Source: Nemania diffusa (Eukaryota; Ascomycota; Sordariomycetes; Xylariales; Xylariaceae). Taken from it: a stretch of 64,000 bases of DNA. Below are positions 46,634 to 56,811 of this stretch, one piece after another. Numbering within the stretch: position 1 is the stretch's first letter; each line of letters opens with the position of its first letter. The notes below the pieces were generated by a model. The model was not told the DNA's origin, ran no database searches, and saw only the letters and a list, made by a program, of their open reading frames with translations. The position numbers and the translations under genes are program-made. The stretch lies in the NCBI GenBank assembly GCA_038501195.1, contig JBBPUQ010000001.1:2108001-2172000 (forward strand), given 5' to 3'.

Positions 46634-47598
46634 ATGGCTCAACTACCGGCGCAGACGATCTATAGGGATCCCCAGTTACTGTGGGTTTGCCATGGTGCTC
46701 TTATGGGAAATATTGCTGATTGTTCGAAAGCTACTGGATCTTGTTGCCTATCACTGCTGTCATGGTATGTAACTCCGCCATACACCACCAACTATACCAA
46801 TGCTTGAGCTTACATATATCTAGGTCTTGACCGGTGTTCTGCGGCACTATGCATCTATTCTAATGGCCACGCAACCGAAAAGATTCGATCAAAAAGCGAT
46901 AAAGGAGCAGCGCTCCATGGTCCACGGCGTAGCAACACGAAGCAACTTCCACGTCCTGTCTGCCCCGTCCTTCCGTACGCGGCGCGACTACTTGACCAAC
47001 GCATACGAGTCTGGTGCTTTCTTGAAGGACGCGGATCGTCGCGGTCAACCCCCTGCCAACCCCATGACCGACCCCAACGCCATGGACGGCATGATGGGCA
47101 TGATGAAGAACAATATGGCCATGATGATTCCGAATACCCTCATCATGAGTTGGATCAACGCCTTTTTCAGCGGGTTTGTCATTATCAAGCTGCCTTTCCC
47201 TATTACCATCAAGTTCAAGAGCATGCTGCAGGCTGGCGTCATGACTAGGGAGATGGATCCCAGGTGGATGTCCAGTATCAGTTGGTATTTCTTGTGTATC
47301 TTTGGTCTACAGAGTGTCTTCAACTTTATTCTCGGGAGCGAGAATGGTAAGCCACCTATGGGCTCCAACTTGGAGCCATTTAACTTATTATCTTTTGGCT
47401 AATTTGAGAATAGCTGCGAATCAGATGGCCCAGCAAATGGGTTCCATGGGTCCTCAGGCTGGTCCTCAGATGTTTGGACCAGGCGTTGACCCTGACAAGC
47501 AGTTCAAGACGGAGGCGGAGAATCTGGCTGTCGTTGAGCACTACTCGGTACTTGATGATGTAGAGGATCGATTGCTCAAGGGTATCAAGTCTAAATAG
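46634..47598 (+). CDS. EMC3: ER membrane protein complex subunit 3 (Emc3)
   Basis: EMC3 is the Oxa1/YidC-superfamily core of the ER membrane insertase that places tail-anchored and multi-span proteins. Four exons (46634-46680, 46731-46764, 46824-47346, 47414-47598) encode 262 aa. The joined N-terminus reads YRDPQLLYWILLPITAVMVLTG, the first membrane span. A cytosolic loop with KRFDQKAIKEQRSMVHG follows, then a Met-rich amphipathic region (NAMDGMMGMMKNNMAMMIP) and further spans (LIMSWINAFFSGFVIIKLPF; ISWYFLCIFGLQSVFNFILG). The C-terminus carries AANQMAQQMG repeats and VDPDKQFKTEAENLAVVEHY, conserved in fungal EMC3. The first two exons are very short (47 and 34 nt). Family assignment is firm. 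Confidence 0.94.
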
Positions 47599-47746
47599 AG
47601 TCAAGCTAGCGGGGGGTTTCCCTAACCCATAATCTACAAAATCCTCCGTTTCCCAAACGCCAAAATATGACACACTTTTCCCACCCCGAGCCTGTGTAAG
47701 ATGCAATATGCAGGAAAATTGGTAATACGCACACGGTCGGGCTTCA

Positions 47747-48586
47747 TCAGTCCCACCATAGACACACTCCTAGTCCTTCTCGTATCATAGTGCCCTTGAT
47801 AGAGTAGGGCGAGATAGCCTTGGCCCGTTCAACGGCTTCCTGCTCTCCGCTTTCAGGTAGCTGGTCGTTCCAGGTCTCGTCGAGTACCTGAAAACGGACC
47901 ATCTCATTCTTATCGTAGTGCATTCGGTCCTCGTCGACAACCCAAATCCAAGCCTGCTCGTTATGGTCGCTAAGGCATATCAATACTTTGAACCCGCGGA
48001 CTACATTAAAAATTTGGGCGACTCACAACTCGGTATTCTCTGGCAGCTCCTTGTATGAGACGGTAATTTCTTCAAAGAACTCGGTACGAACTGTTCCATT
48101 ATTAGCATTCCTAGACCTCACGCTTATCCTGACGATGATGAAATCAAAACCTACTCTTCAGTCCCTCCTGGGTCGCATCGCTGATTTTCCCAAATAGAAT
48201 CTCTCCTTTAAAGGGCCTAAAGACGATCATGCGAAACTCAACTGCTCATAAGAGGCCCAGGTTAGCCTGCTTGGTATTGTAATGGCAGGTAAGAGATTAG
48301 CAGCGGTACCATTCACGTTGACTAGACCATCGCCGTGTCCGATTAGACCCTCAGACGCCCATAGGAGATCGTACATGCAGACACAGAGGCCGATCTTTTG
48401 GATTACACGGTTGGAGAACTTGGCGTTGATGTTGTTCTCGATGGCCACCCGGCTGTGTTGCTCAAACTGCGACGGCGGGATCTGCACTAGATCCGCAATC
48501 TTCGTCTGTTTTTATATTTCTTGAGTTAGCAAAAGTGCAATACTCACGCCTGGAGAATTTTGGTAGCCACTCACTAATATGAACAT
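47747..48586 (-). CDS. RPC25: RNA polymerase III subunit Rpc25 (Rpc8)
   Basis: Rpb7-family subunit of the RNA polymerase III stalk, needed for initiation. Five exons (48586-48575, 48505-48310, 48241-48155, 48090-48027, 47969-47747) encode 193 aa. The first exon is only 12 nt (MFIL). Joined sequence reads TKIADLVQIPPSQFEQHSR, then KIGLCVCMYDLL, NVNVEFRMIVFRPFKGEI, IRTEFFEEITVSYKELPENT and DHNEQAWIWVVD, following the tip and OB-fold domains of Rpc25, and ends near GLGVCLWWD. It runs tail-to-tail with EMC3, separated by 148 bp. Introns are 57-69 nt; the intron at 48309 has a weak GTACCG donor but the frame requires it. Confidence 0.92.
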
Positions 48587-49028
48587 CCTGTACGCTTCAA
48601 GCCGTATATGAATAGCCGCTCATGACTTGGGGTTTCTGTGAAGCTTTTATGCTGTCGGTACGGAATACATGCATACATCGATGAGTTGAGGCCCACCGTA
48701 AAGATCAAAAAGTAGCATGTGGGGTGCTGTAAGCACTGACTGTACAGGTCATACAGCCCTGTAGTCTGAGGCACCTACAGTACCTACATATACTACCTAG
48801 GTAGCTTGAGAGGTGTGGGTCCGGCTCTCTACGGCATAGCCGCATAGTAGCATGCTTAATTCGTAAAGTTCAAGGCATCCCTCAGAATGTTTCTGTCTCC
48901 TCAATCTCCTCTGCTCCTCCACCAACTCGGTACAGGACACACAATTCCACCCTCAACCGCGGCTCTTTTTCTGCTTGAACGCTATTGTCAATCTTAGGAG
49001 GAAATACTACCATATCTAGTAGCGTGCC
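48587..49028. other. intergenic, promoter of RPC25
   Basis: 442 bp with CTACCTAGGTAG near 48793-48804. No coding structure recognised. Confidence 0.5.
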
Positions 49029-49259
49029 TTATTCTTTCTTTCTTTGAAGTATCGCACGGATTTCCGTGTCGACACTACGCAGGCATTTCGTCGCGTCAAG
49101 CAAGCGAGCGAACTGTCGCTCGACGTGGTCTATCAGGTCTGCAGAGTCCCAGTGTCTGTACTGTTGACTTCTCAGCGTGGTATGCTTAGAGCCTGCCTGA
49201 GCTGCCACTTCTCGCAACGTACGTCCTTTGCCCGTCACCTCTTCTCGATCCATACACAT
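49029..49259 (-). CDS. small hypothetical helical protein
   Basis: No family recognised. ATG 49259 gives 76 aa: a charged start (MCMDREEVTGKG), then an amphipathic helix-rich C-terminus including LIDHVERQFARLLDATKCLR and VDTEIRAILQRKKE. The composition suggests a small coiled-coil subunit. Upstream in-frame codons continue to 49295 without an ATG, so an upstream exon is possible; GTACGT at 49222 could also be a donor. It lies between RPC25 and the divergent NUFIP1 gene. It may be a chance ORF in the promoter region, but the helical pattern favours a real gene. Confidence 0.45.
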   Translation of the reverse strand: MCMDREEVTGKGRTLREVAAQAGSKHTTLRSQQYRHWDSADLIDHVERQFARLLDATKCLRSVDTEIRAILQRKKE

Positions 49260-49671
49260 TTCCCACAGGTCTCCTTTTTGCAATTCATACAACACTCAAC
49301 TCTGGGTTACCCACATTCCTATCATGCCCTCTGTTCACTCAAGTCTTGGACTGGCTGAGCTATGAGAGAGCACACTACCAACTCAATTAGAGCTGGTTGG
49401 CGGCTTAATATCACTGTCTTGCTACAACAATAACTGCAAGAGAATTTGCCTTTGAGACAACTCTTTACTCCTTGTTATTGGTTGTTGGTCCGCCACAGCT
49501 TCCTCCTTTCGATTTCTTTTTGTGTTCTGTCTTTGCGAGAAGACTCCACCTCTATAACTCAGTCTGGGGCGTGGAAATATTTCTAACATGGTGCAGGACC
49601 TAGGTGTTCTCCTCGTTGTCGCACACTACCGAATATTTGCTTGCATTAAAAACGCGTTCCCTAAATAGGAG
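49260..49671. other. divergent promoter region upstream of NUFIP1 gene
   Basis: 412 bp before the NUFIP1/CCCH gene. Pyrimidine-rich stretches precede the start codon, as is common in fungal promoters. No coding signal. Confidence 0.45.
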
Positions 49672-51593
49672 ATGGCTAGTTATCCTTATGCGCCGCCCCC
49701 TCCACCGCCGAGCTCTTCTACAGCATCAGGAGGGCAGTATACATCATACAACCAACCGCACTCGTACAATGGCGGTTCGCATCGTGGCAGTCAACCGTCA
49801 TACGTAGGAGGTGGGCGAGGGCGAGGCCAGCATGATTACGGCTCGGGTTCACGCTATTATCCCCAGCAGCCGGACTACGCGCCTGCTCCCCCTAGTGGCC
49901 ACTTCACTCCGCAAGCAAGTGCCCATTGGCAAAGTACGCCCGCGGTAAATCACTATCCTCATCAGCAAAGTGTTCCTCCTCATGCTCCCCCTGCATATCC
50001 CACCAACTATAGTTCTCAAGCATACAATGCTCAAGGGTACCAATCTCAGTACCCCAATGCGTCTGTGAGGCCTTCGCATGGCCCTCCATATCCTGCGTAC
50101 CCAAATGACCACCCTACACAGCGTTGGTCCGAGCAAGCCCAAACGTTTCCCACATATTCGGGTAGAGGCGGTCGCGGAGGTTTCCAGAGTGACCGAGGTG
50201 GCCACAAATCAGAGAACTCAATGATACCTCCAGCCGCAATGCGGCTAGGATTTGAGCACAACAGTGACCGCGTGGCTCACACTTCTAGTCCCTATGGCCC
50301 CCCTTACCAACCTAGCCCACAGCCGGGGGTCTATGCTCCACTTCCGTATAGTTATCCTCCTGTTTCCGAGAGCCCGTATTCGACCCCTGCCCATGTTCCC
50401 CACAATGCGCATGGTTATAGTGCTCGAGGTGGCGGACGTGATGGATTTGGCCATTCAAATAGAAGTGGTCGGGGAGGACATGGCGGCCGAGGTGAAAAGT
50501 TTCGCCAGCGAGACCACAAACCCTCTCACGGGTTTAACCCTTCTCAGAAGCCTGACGCAGCAGTCCACAGCAAAAAGAAGAAGCGCAAGACGAATACTCT
50601 TGGGCTGACGCCGGGAGACGAAAGTAGTGAGGGTGAAGGTGGATTGGACGATGAGGAGAAGCGCTTGACTGAGCTCTTGGGTAACGATGTTCCAGTGTAA
50701 GACTTGTTTACCCCTATCCGTGTCAGGATGTGATAATAACGATATCGATTTCCAGAATCCCGGATTTGGCAGCCTGGATCGCAGAACGCAAGGCCAATTA
50801 CCCAACCAAAGCTCGCATAGAGGCCAAGAAGGCTGCATTGGCAGCATCTGCACCTAAAGCTGATAACTCGTCTAAAGCTACGATCAGTAAGATTGACAAA
50901 GAGCAAGCGGAAATCGAAAGGCTCGAGAAAAAATTAAGTAAGCTGAAAGGGAGTATGGAGAAGAGAAAAAGGGCCGCCAATGATGAAGGGGATGAAATGC
51001 GGGCGGATGGGTCGCCAGGCTTATCCGAGTCGTCCGACGACGATGAGCCCGAAGTACAAACAAGTTCTAAGCCATCAACTACTTTTCTGCCCCCTCCCCC
51101 CATCACACGAGCAGATCCATCAAATCACTGCAAATACTACTCTACCGGGGGAACTTGTGGGAAGAAGGGCAAGTGCCGCTTCAAGCATGATCCAGCTGTC
51201 CGTGAAGCTGCTCTCCAGGAAAGGACGCGGAACGGTGGTCGCATGACTCTCAAGCAGCGACTGTTGCTTAATGACAAAGACCATGAAGACATGGATGTGG
51301 TCAAAGCCATCGTAGAGATGCGATCTGCCGGACGCTTGGTAGATCCTCAAAGCCTTCAAGTTCGTGCGAAGCATCAGGCAGAAGAGCAAGCAGCTACTAG
51401 CCCTGCTCCGTCGACACTACCCACTACAGCTGGCGTAGCTAGTCTGCCGCCGAATCCTTATGCGTCGGCTAAGAAGACAACGACGCTTAAGAAGCCTGAT
51501 CAGGTTCAAAAGCCGCAGCAAGAGGTGTTACATCCCTACCCGAATGCACATATAGCCGGGTACCCGATTCCTAGTAAGGATTTAGGGGCTTAG
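49672..51593 (+). CDS. NUFIP1-domain and CCCH zinc-finger protein
   Basis: Likely box C/D snoRNP assembly factor related to NUFIP1 and yeast Rsa1. Two exons (49672-50696, 50756-51593) encode 620 aa. The N-terminal half is disordered: Pro/Tyr/Ser-rich repeats, RGG-type patches (GGGRGRGQ, GRGGRGGF, GRGGHGGRG) suited to RNA binding, then a Lys-rich nuclear-localisation patch (KKKKRKTN). The 59-nt intron falls just before the NUFIP1 motif. The joined sequence reads VPVIPDLAAWIAERKANYPT, the family hallmark, followed by a coiled coil. A CCCH finger follows (CKYYSTGGTCGKKGKCRFKH, spacing C-x8-C-x5-C-x3-H), then a disordered tail. Start ATG 49672 is the first before the Pro-rich stretch. Assignment by domain motif is strong; specific orthology to Rsa1 is inferred. 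Confidence 0.88.
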
Positions 51594-53057
51594 CTAGTCC
51601 CCACGACCGACCTAGTTGCACGTTATGGTAAGCCGAACCCAGGTCATCATAGGTTCTTATCAAAGTGATGAGAACATAGCGTTCATGTCATGTGACACGA
51701 CAGCTCAGTTTCAGCATATCTTTGGATTTGAATTCATCAACCTTTTCATCTGCCCAGTCCAAATCTCTACCTCGACGATCAGAGCGCAACCCATAAATCA
51801 TTTTACCACGTCCTATTCTCTCGAAAATCTGGTTTCTTTTCTCCACGGCAAACAGCGTGAGCCGTATGGTTCAGTGTTCTGAGGGTGGCATTGACAGGAA
51901 ACCTCCCAGACCGCAGCTAAATTGGGGACGGGCGTCGGACTGCGAGGTCAGATGTGCCGAAACTCGCATCGTACGACGCGGGGTCAGAAAGAACCAAGTG
52001 TTTTCGAATAGAACCCGCGGCGTTCTTCTACCAGGTCTACTCTCCTGGACTATTATTTCTTGTCGTTCGGGCGATTGCTTTAGCACGACGCGCCGTTTCT
52101 CACACTTCTGTTACGTCGTGCATTCGGACACTCCACCTAACAAGCGAATAACCTTCTGTTTGATACACGTTGTCTTTTCTTGAACTCGTCGTCCTAGCTT
52201 GCAAGGCCAAGCTCTCGTCTAAGTATAACGAATAGCGCTATGGAATCATCGATCGATGATACGGGATTCAGTTTTGGGCATTCATATTGACTCCTAGCGT
52301 CCAATAATGAATGATTGCTAGGTAAGGTGGTATTATGGACTTGATTTTATGGCAGGCACGCATAGGGACTGGCGCTGGTATTCGCGGCACATGAAGGCTA
52401 AGATGGCCATCTTTTACATAGCGTGGCTTGTTCTATTGTACCTAGGAAATTCATCAGCTAGGAAACAGGTGCATAGCCTTAGCGTAATCTAAAAATTGAA
52501 TAATGCGATTGAATCTTTACTCTGACAGTTTTACTACCGGGGCGAGTTTTCTGTTGCATATACATGTGGTAGGGTGAATATAGAATCAACTCCTGATAAA
52601 TCTAAGAAAATCGATTAAGAAATTGGTTTATATACCGCAGCAAAAGCCAAGGTGAATATTCTGTAAAGCCACGTATATCTTGTATTTTTTCCCTCCGCGT
52701 AAACTATTCATATCTCGGTATAATAATGGCCACTTTTTAAAATCAATAAATACCGAATAGTCCTCAGGTTCTAAGTGTAGTTGACTCTTCCTCTGCCTCC
52801 CTGCTTAAAGATAGGGACCTGCCTAGGTTACATAGGTCCAGACTAGGTAAAGAGTATAAGTCGGAAAAATAACTTGTATCCACTATAATTTTCTCAGGAA
52901 GTGGGCCCTTTTAGGACTACCGCTCTCGATATTCGACTTGAGGTATCTACAGGTATCTACGCTACTACTTGGCTTAAAAAGGGAAGAAAGCGGGTTCAGA
53001 CTGATTGAACACATCAATTGGACTCCCAGAGACATAGTTTGGGGTAAAACCACCGAT
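51594..53057. other. intergenic, no gene seen
   Basis: About 1.46 kb between the NUFIP1 and bL21m genes. Short ORFs overlap on both strands without family resemblance. CCTAGGTTACATAGG and ACTAGGTA occur near 52821-52848. Confidence 0.5.
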
Positions 53058-53693
53058 ATGAGCAGGTCATTACTGCGCTCCGTTCTGGAGCTTCGGGCAC
53101 CTCTCACACGCCTCCCACCTGCATTCCTACTGCCATCACGCGCTCTGTCGACGACGCCGGCCATAAAGCAAAACGTTGCCCCGGCGAGGTCGCCAGTGTC
53201 GTCACCCCAGACGAGCATACCACCGAGCACAAGCACGAGCGCACCCGCGCCCACGAGTGGGCGCACCCAGAAGCAAGCTCCCACCGCACCCCCATCAGCC
53301 GAAGCCGCAGAATCCCTCGCCCAACTGCTTCCGCTACTACGCGCCCAACCCCGCCACTATATCACAGCCCACATACACGGCCGTCCATACCTCGTGACAG
53401 AAGGCGACCAGATCCGTCTACCCTTCAAGATGCCCGGCGTCCTGCCGGGCGACGTGCTGCGCCTCGATCGAGCCTCCGTGCTAGGTTCGCGGGACTACAC
53501 ATTGAAAGGCACGCCTTGGATCGACACGACGCTGTTCGAGTGCCGGGCTACCGTCCTCGGCACGGAGAGTGAACCCATGAGAATCAAAATCAAGACGAAG
53601 CGGCGGAATAGGAGGTCCCAGCGGGTCACGAGCAAGCACAAGTACACCATACTACGGGTTAGCGAACTAAAGCTTTTGGAGCCTACGGCGTGA
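53058..53693 (+). CDS. MRPL49: mitochondrial ribosomal protein bL21m
   Basis: Large-subunit mitochondrial ribosomal protein of the bacterial L21 family (yeast Mrpl49). A single exon of 211 aa. The N-terminus MSRSLLRSVLELRAPLTRLP is basic, Ser/Leu-rich and acid-free, a mitochondrial presequence. A Pro/Thr/Ser-rich linker follows. The L21 domain covers the C-terminal half: ITAHIHGRPYLVTEGDQIRL, MPGVLPGDVLRLDRASVLGS, a basic RIKIKTKRRNRRSQRVTSKH loop and ILRVSELKL. The open frame extends upstream to 52938 without an ATG; 53058 is the first ATG and starts the presequence. Confidence 0.9.
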   Translation: MSRSLLRSVLELRAPLTRLPPAFLLPSRALSTTPAIKQNVAPARSPVSSPQTSIPPSTSTSAPAPTSGRTQKQAPTAPPSAEAAESLAQLLPLLRAQPRHYITAHIHGRPYLVTEGDQIRLPFKMPGVLPGDVLRLDRASVLGSRDYTLKGTPWIDTTLFECRATVLGTESEPMRIKIKTKRRNRRSQRVTSKHKYTILRVSELKLLEPTA

Positions 53694-54956
53694 GAGAGCC
53701 ATTTTGCGATGCGAAGGCAACTGAGATAGGAAGCATAGGAAGAGAGCACGCGAGTAGGTTATGTTGGAAGCGGTGGTTAATACCACCCCACCTGCGCTCA
53801 ATATCGTGAGAGAACAAGAAAACGAGTTTCCGACAAAATGTATTTTCTGCAATCGCCTGTACGTATGAGGACACTCGCCAATGGGGAGCTCCTAGCCACT
53901 CCGCGCCGATTTGTCGCTGTTCTCTGTAATTATTGTATCCGATATTTGTACCAATATAGAGGCTCGTTGTGGCGGCTGATGTATCTATAACTGCACTTGT
54001 GCCGGGGAGTTCTGCGTAAGATATACAATGAGTGGTACACTACGATTACTATCTTCCAAGTGTTGTCAGATTTACCCCTACGCTAGAAGATTAGCTGACC
54101 GGTGAGGTTAGTAGTGATTTGTTCAGGAGGTGTAAATCCAACACACGCTTCCAGTTGTTGCAACACTTTGGTGTAACAGCTGGAAAAGTTTGCATGTAAA
54201 GCCTCCGTCACTCTTTTTGCACTTATAATCAATTTCGTATTCGAACTAGCTAATTTCAGTGATCTGGTAAATCAGTCGCGTGTCAAGACAGAATAGTAAG
54301 CAGCTAACTGCTTCAAGAAAACAAGACTCTTGATTGTTAGATTTAGCACTTTAGTAATCTCGTCACATAGTAGGTATTGTTCTAGTTAAGTTTGTATGCA
54401 TGGGAGACTTATATGTAGTAGCCAGCTCCCTTTTTATGATAACCCTCAACAGCCTCTACTGCGTACTAGGTAGCTTAATACTCGTATCAAAGTAGAGTTT
54501 AACTTATCTATTTCGATAGTATGCTAACTAAGTTTCGCAAAACATTTATCAATTACTTATTATATAAGTCTTAATACTGCTAAAAATATTTTCGTTACAT
54601 CTTACAAGAAGGCTCTTGATATCACCTTGGAGCCATGAAACTGCAACATGTTTACTACGTAAGTGGGCTTTTTCTATTTTATCGAGTCGCTCCAGCCGCG
54701 ATTAATAACGGCCATTGTACTGCGCAAGACTCCCCATATTAATCAGCTGATTGTTCTAGCATCCAGTGGTTCTCCAAATAAATACCCAACCCAGGAACTC
54801 GTATTGTCTGTCAGTATCAGCACTCTGAGCCTAAATCTAACAAATATAGCTTTAGGTTTCCTCTACTTCATACCTTGGTAAGCACAACTCTAGCCATCAA
54901 ACAGCCTGTCGGAATTTGGATTTTCTTCTTGCGATTTACTTAATAGTTAGTTTATT
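53694..54956. other. intergenic, possible decayed coding remnants
   Basis: No gene called. Around 54660-54881 an open frame lacking ATG ends in a hydrophobic stretch (TLSLNLTNIALGFLYFI) next to a GTAAGC, and an ATG at 54636 precedes a GTAAGT after eight codons. These could be upstream exons or chance sequence; I could not join them to the gene at 54957. Confidence 0.4.
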
Positions 54957-55663
54957 ATGCATGTTATTCCGGGAGGGCTGAAGCAAAGCTCCAAGAAAGA
55001 GGTGGATCTTCTTCCAGTCGCCGCATCTACTCTCCCGACACCAGAGTCTATCGAAGAAGGAAAGGAACTCCCCGCTTACCCCCCAGGTACCCTTGTACCT
55101 AAGGTAACCTCTATCTACAAGCGTACAAGTCCAAGAGGCTAACAATATAGAAGGGGGTTATTGGGGCTATCGGCCGTACTTTCAAGGGCGTCCCCCCTTG
55201 CGTATGGGTTATCAATCAACACAATGAAGAAATCACAGTAGTAGTATCCAAATATCGTCCAAATCGCCTGATCACTGGTGGAGAGATTGATGTCTCTCTT
55301 AGTGGGGGCGCAGTCAGTTTAAACGCAACGGTAATTACTATGGTCTCCGGCTTCATGTTACCGCTGACACGGAATAATTTATAGACGTATTTAGGTCCCG
55401 CTACAAAGAAGACCATTGCTCCTTGCATGAGAGGTCGTAGAGCACCTGCGGCAGCTTTCCCACTATGGGACAAAAGGGACGGTTTTGGCGTGATCAGTAT
55501 ATTTACTGGTCCAGATCGAGTGCTATATATCGAGAATGATCGTATACCAGCCGGCGCTACAGCCTACTTCCAGAATAAGCCAGATCTAGTTTTGGTAGCA
55601 TATAAAAAGGGATCAGCAAAGGGTTTTCGATTAAGGAACCTGTTTAAGTGTTGGATTGCATAA
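54957..55663 (+). CDS. conserved fungal protein of unknown function
   Basis: I do not know a named family, though the sequence looks like a recurrent fungal hypothetical protein. Three exons (54957-55103, 55151-55330, 55385-55663) with introns of 47 and 54 nt encode 201 aa. After a 49-residue disordered leader the joined sequence is compact and beta-rich: GVIGAIGRTFKGVPPCVWVI, ITVVVSKYRPNRLITGG, FPLWDKRDGFGVISIFTG, VLYIENDRIPAGATAYFQNK. There is no signal peptide or membrane span, so it is probably cytosolic. It lies beside two MITE-like repeats and, beyond them, the convergent caspase-like gene. The final 20 residues (SAKGFRLRNLFKCWIA) may be a drifted tail. Confidence 0.7.
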
Positions 55664-55739
55664 TGTATGGGAAGGGTTATCTGCGCACTGTTTATGCAGT
55701 TATCTTTTTACTGTGCCCCTATAATATGTGCACTACCTA

Positions 55740-56050
55740 TCGCTACAGGTGTGTAGCTCCATTTAGGTATCGCATCTTGCAACCTAATTTTCTCAACAGC
55801 CCTGATATATACAATAGTGCAATAAAATATGATTTTATAGCTTTTGTAATTGCGCATCGAATAAGGTTGGTTGCACTAGTATAGATCTTGTTGTTGAAAC
55901 GTGCACAGTGCATAAATAGCGTGCGAGTAAAGATTATCACATATGAAAACAGTACATGTAGCATAGTGTTAAACTGTACGCTGTAGCGTAGCGTGAATTT
56001 TTCAGTGTGACGTGAGGGATGGGGAGTTAGGCAACCCTCGTGTGCGCTCA
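55740..56050. repeat. diverged relative of the 56066-56473 MITE
   Basis: A block at about 55832-55880 (ATTTTATAGCTTTT, TAATT, CGCAT, GTTGCACTA) aligns with 56256-56306 inside the neighbouring MITE. Differences in the block include several G/A and C/T exchanges. Its ends no longer show a clear inverted pair. Limits are approximate. Confidence 0.5.
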
Positions 56051-56065
56051 AAGCTGAAGAATTTA

Positions 56066-56473
56066 GACAAGCTGAGGATAGCCCCCCCTAGCTCACCTGG
56101 GAGATCCGTGCTTTGGCAAGTAAAAATGCCTGCAGAGTACTTACCACGTACCTATGCCATATAAGCCCACCTACTTCTATACACTTAGCCACAAGGTAAA
56201 TTTTGCAACTTGATTTTTTAACGACTTTAACATGTATAATAATGCGACTGATATTATTTTATAGCTTTTTTAATTACGCATTAAATAAGCCGAGTTGCAC
56301 TATATTTGAAACGAGTATAATATTTGCAAGTAGCTGTAGCGTCGTGTTAAGTTGCGGCGTTGCGTAATGTGGCGTTGTGTAAATTATTTGTGGCGTTGCG
56401 TACTTATTCAAAAGTTCTACTTGCCAAAGCACGGATCTCCCAGGTGAGCTAAGGGGGCTATTCTCAGCTTGTC
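56066..56473. mobile_element. MITE with 56-57-bp inverted ends, TA-flanked
   Basis: The left arm 56066-56122 and right arm 56418-56473 are inverted copies, starting GACAAGCTGAG and ending GGCAAGTA. They differ by about two substitutions and a length change in a C-run. Each end is flanked directly by TA (56064-56065 and 56474-56475), consistent with a Tc1/mariner-type target duplication. The 408-bp element has no coding capacity. Its interior includes three GTGGCGTTGCGTA-like units near 56355-56401. Confidence 0.8.
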
Positions 56474-56811
56474 TATACTCGTTCTAACTTAGGTACCGTT
56501 CGGTTTTAAGCAAAGCACATGCTGAAGCTGTGGGGGAAATATCTAGGACCCCGCACGGCTACTGCCAGGTCTTTTTCCATCTCTTCAACAACATAATTAT
56601 CGCCTTCCTACAATTTCGATGAACAATAACTACATAGCACGCATAAAAATAGGGTACAAAGTATATTCGGAAATAAAAAGTAGCTGAAAAAAAAGGTGTA
56701 CTTCAGCGGCAGTAATAGAACGACGACCGTTTACGACGGTTCCAGTCGATTTCCTTACGAATCGTAGCTTCTAAACATAACGTTCTTCGTGTCAGAAAAC
56801 ATTCGGCCAGG

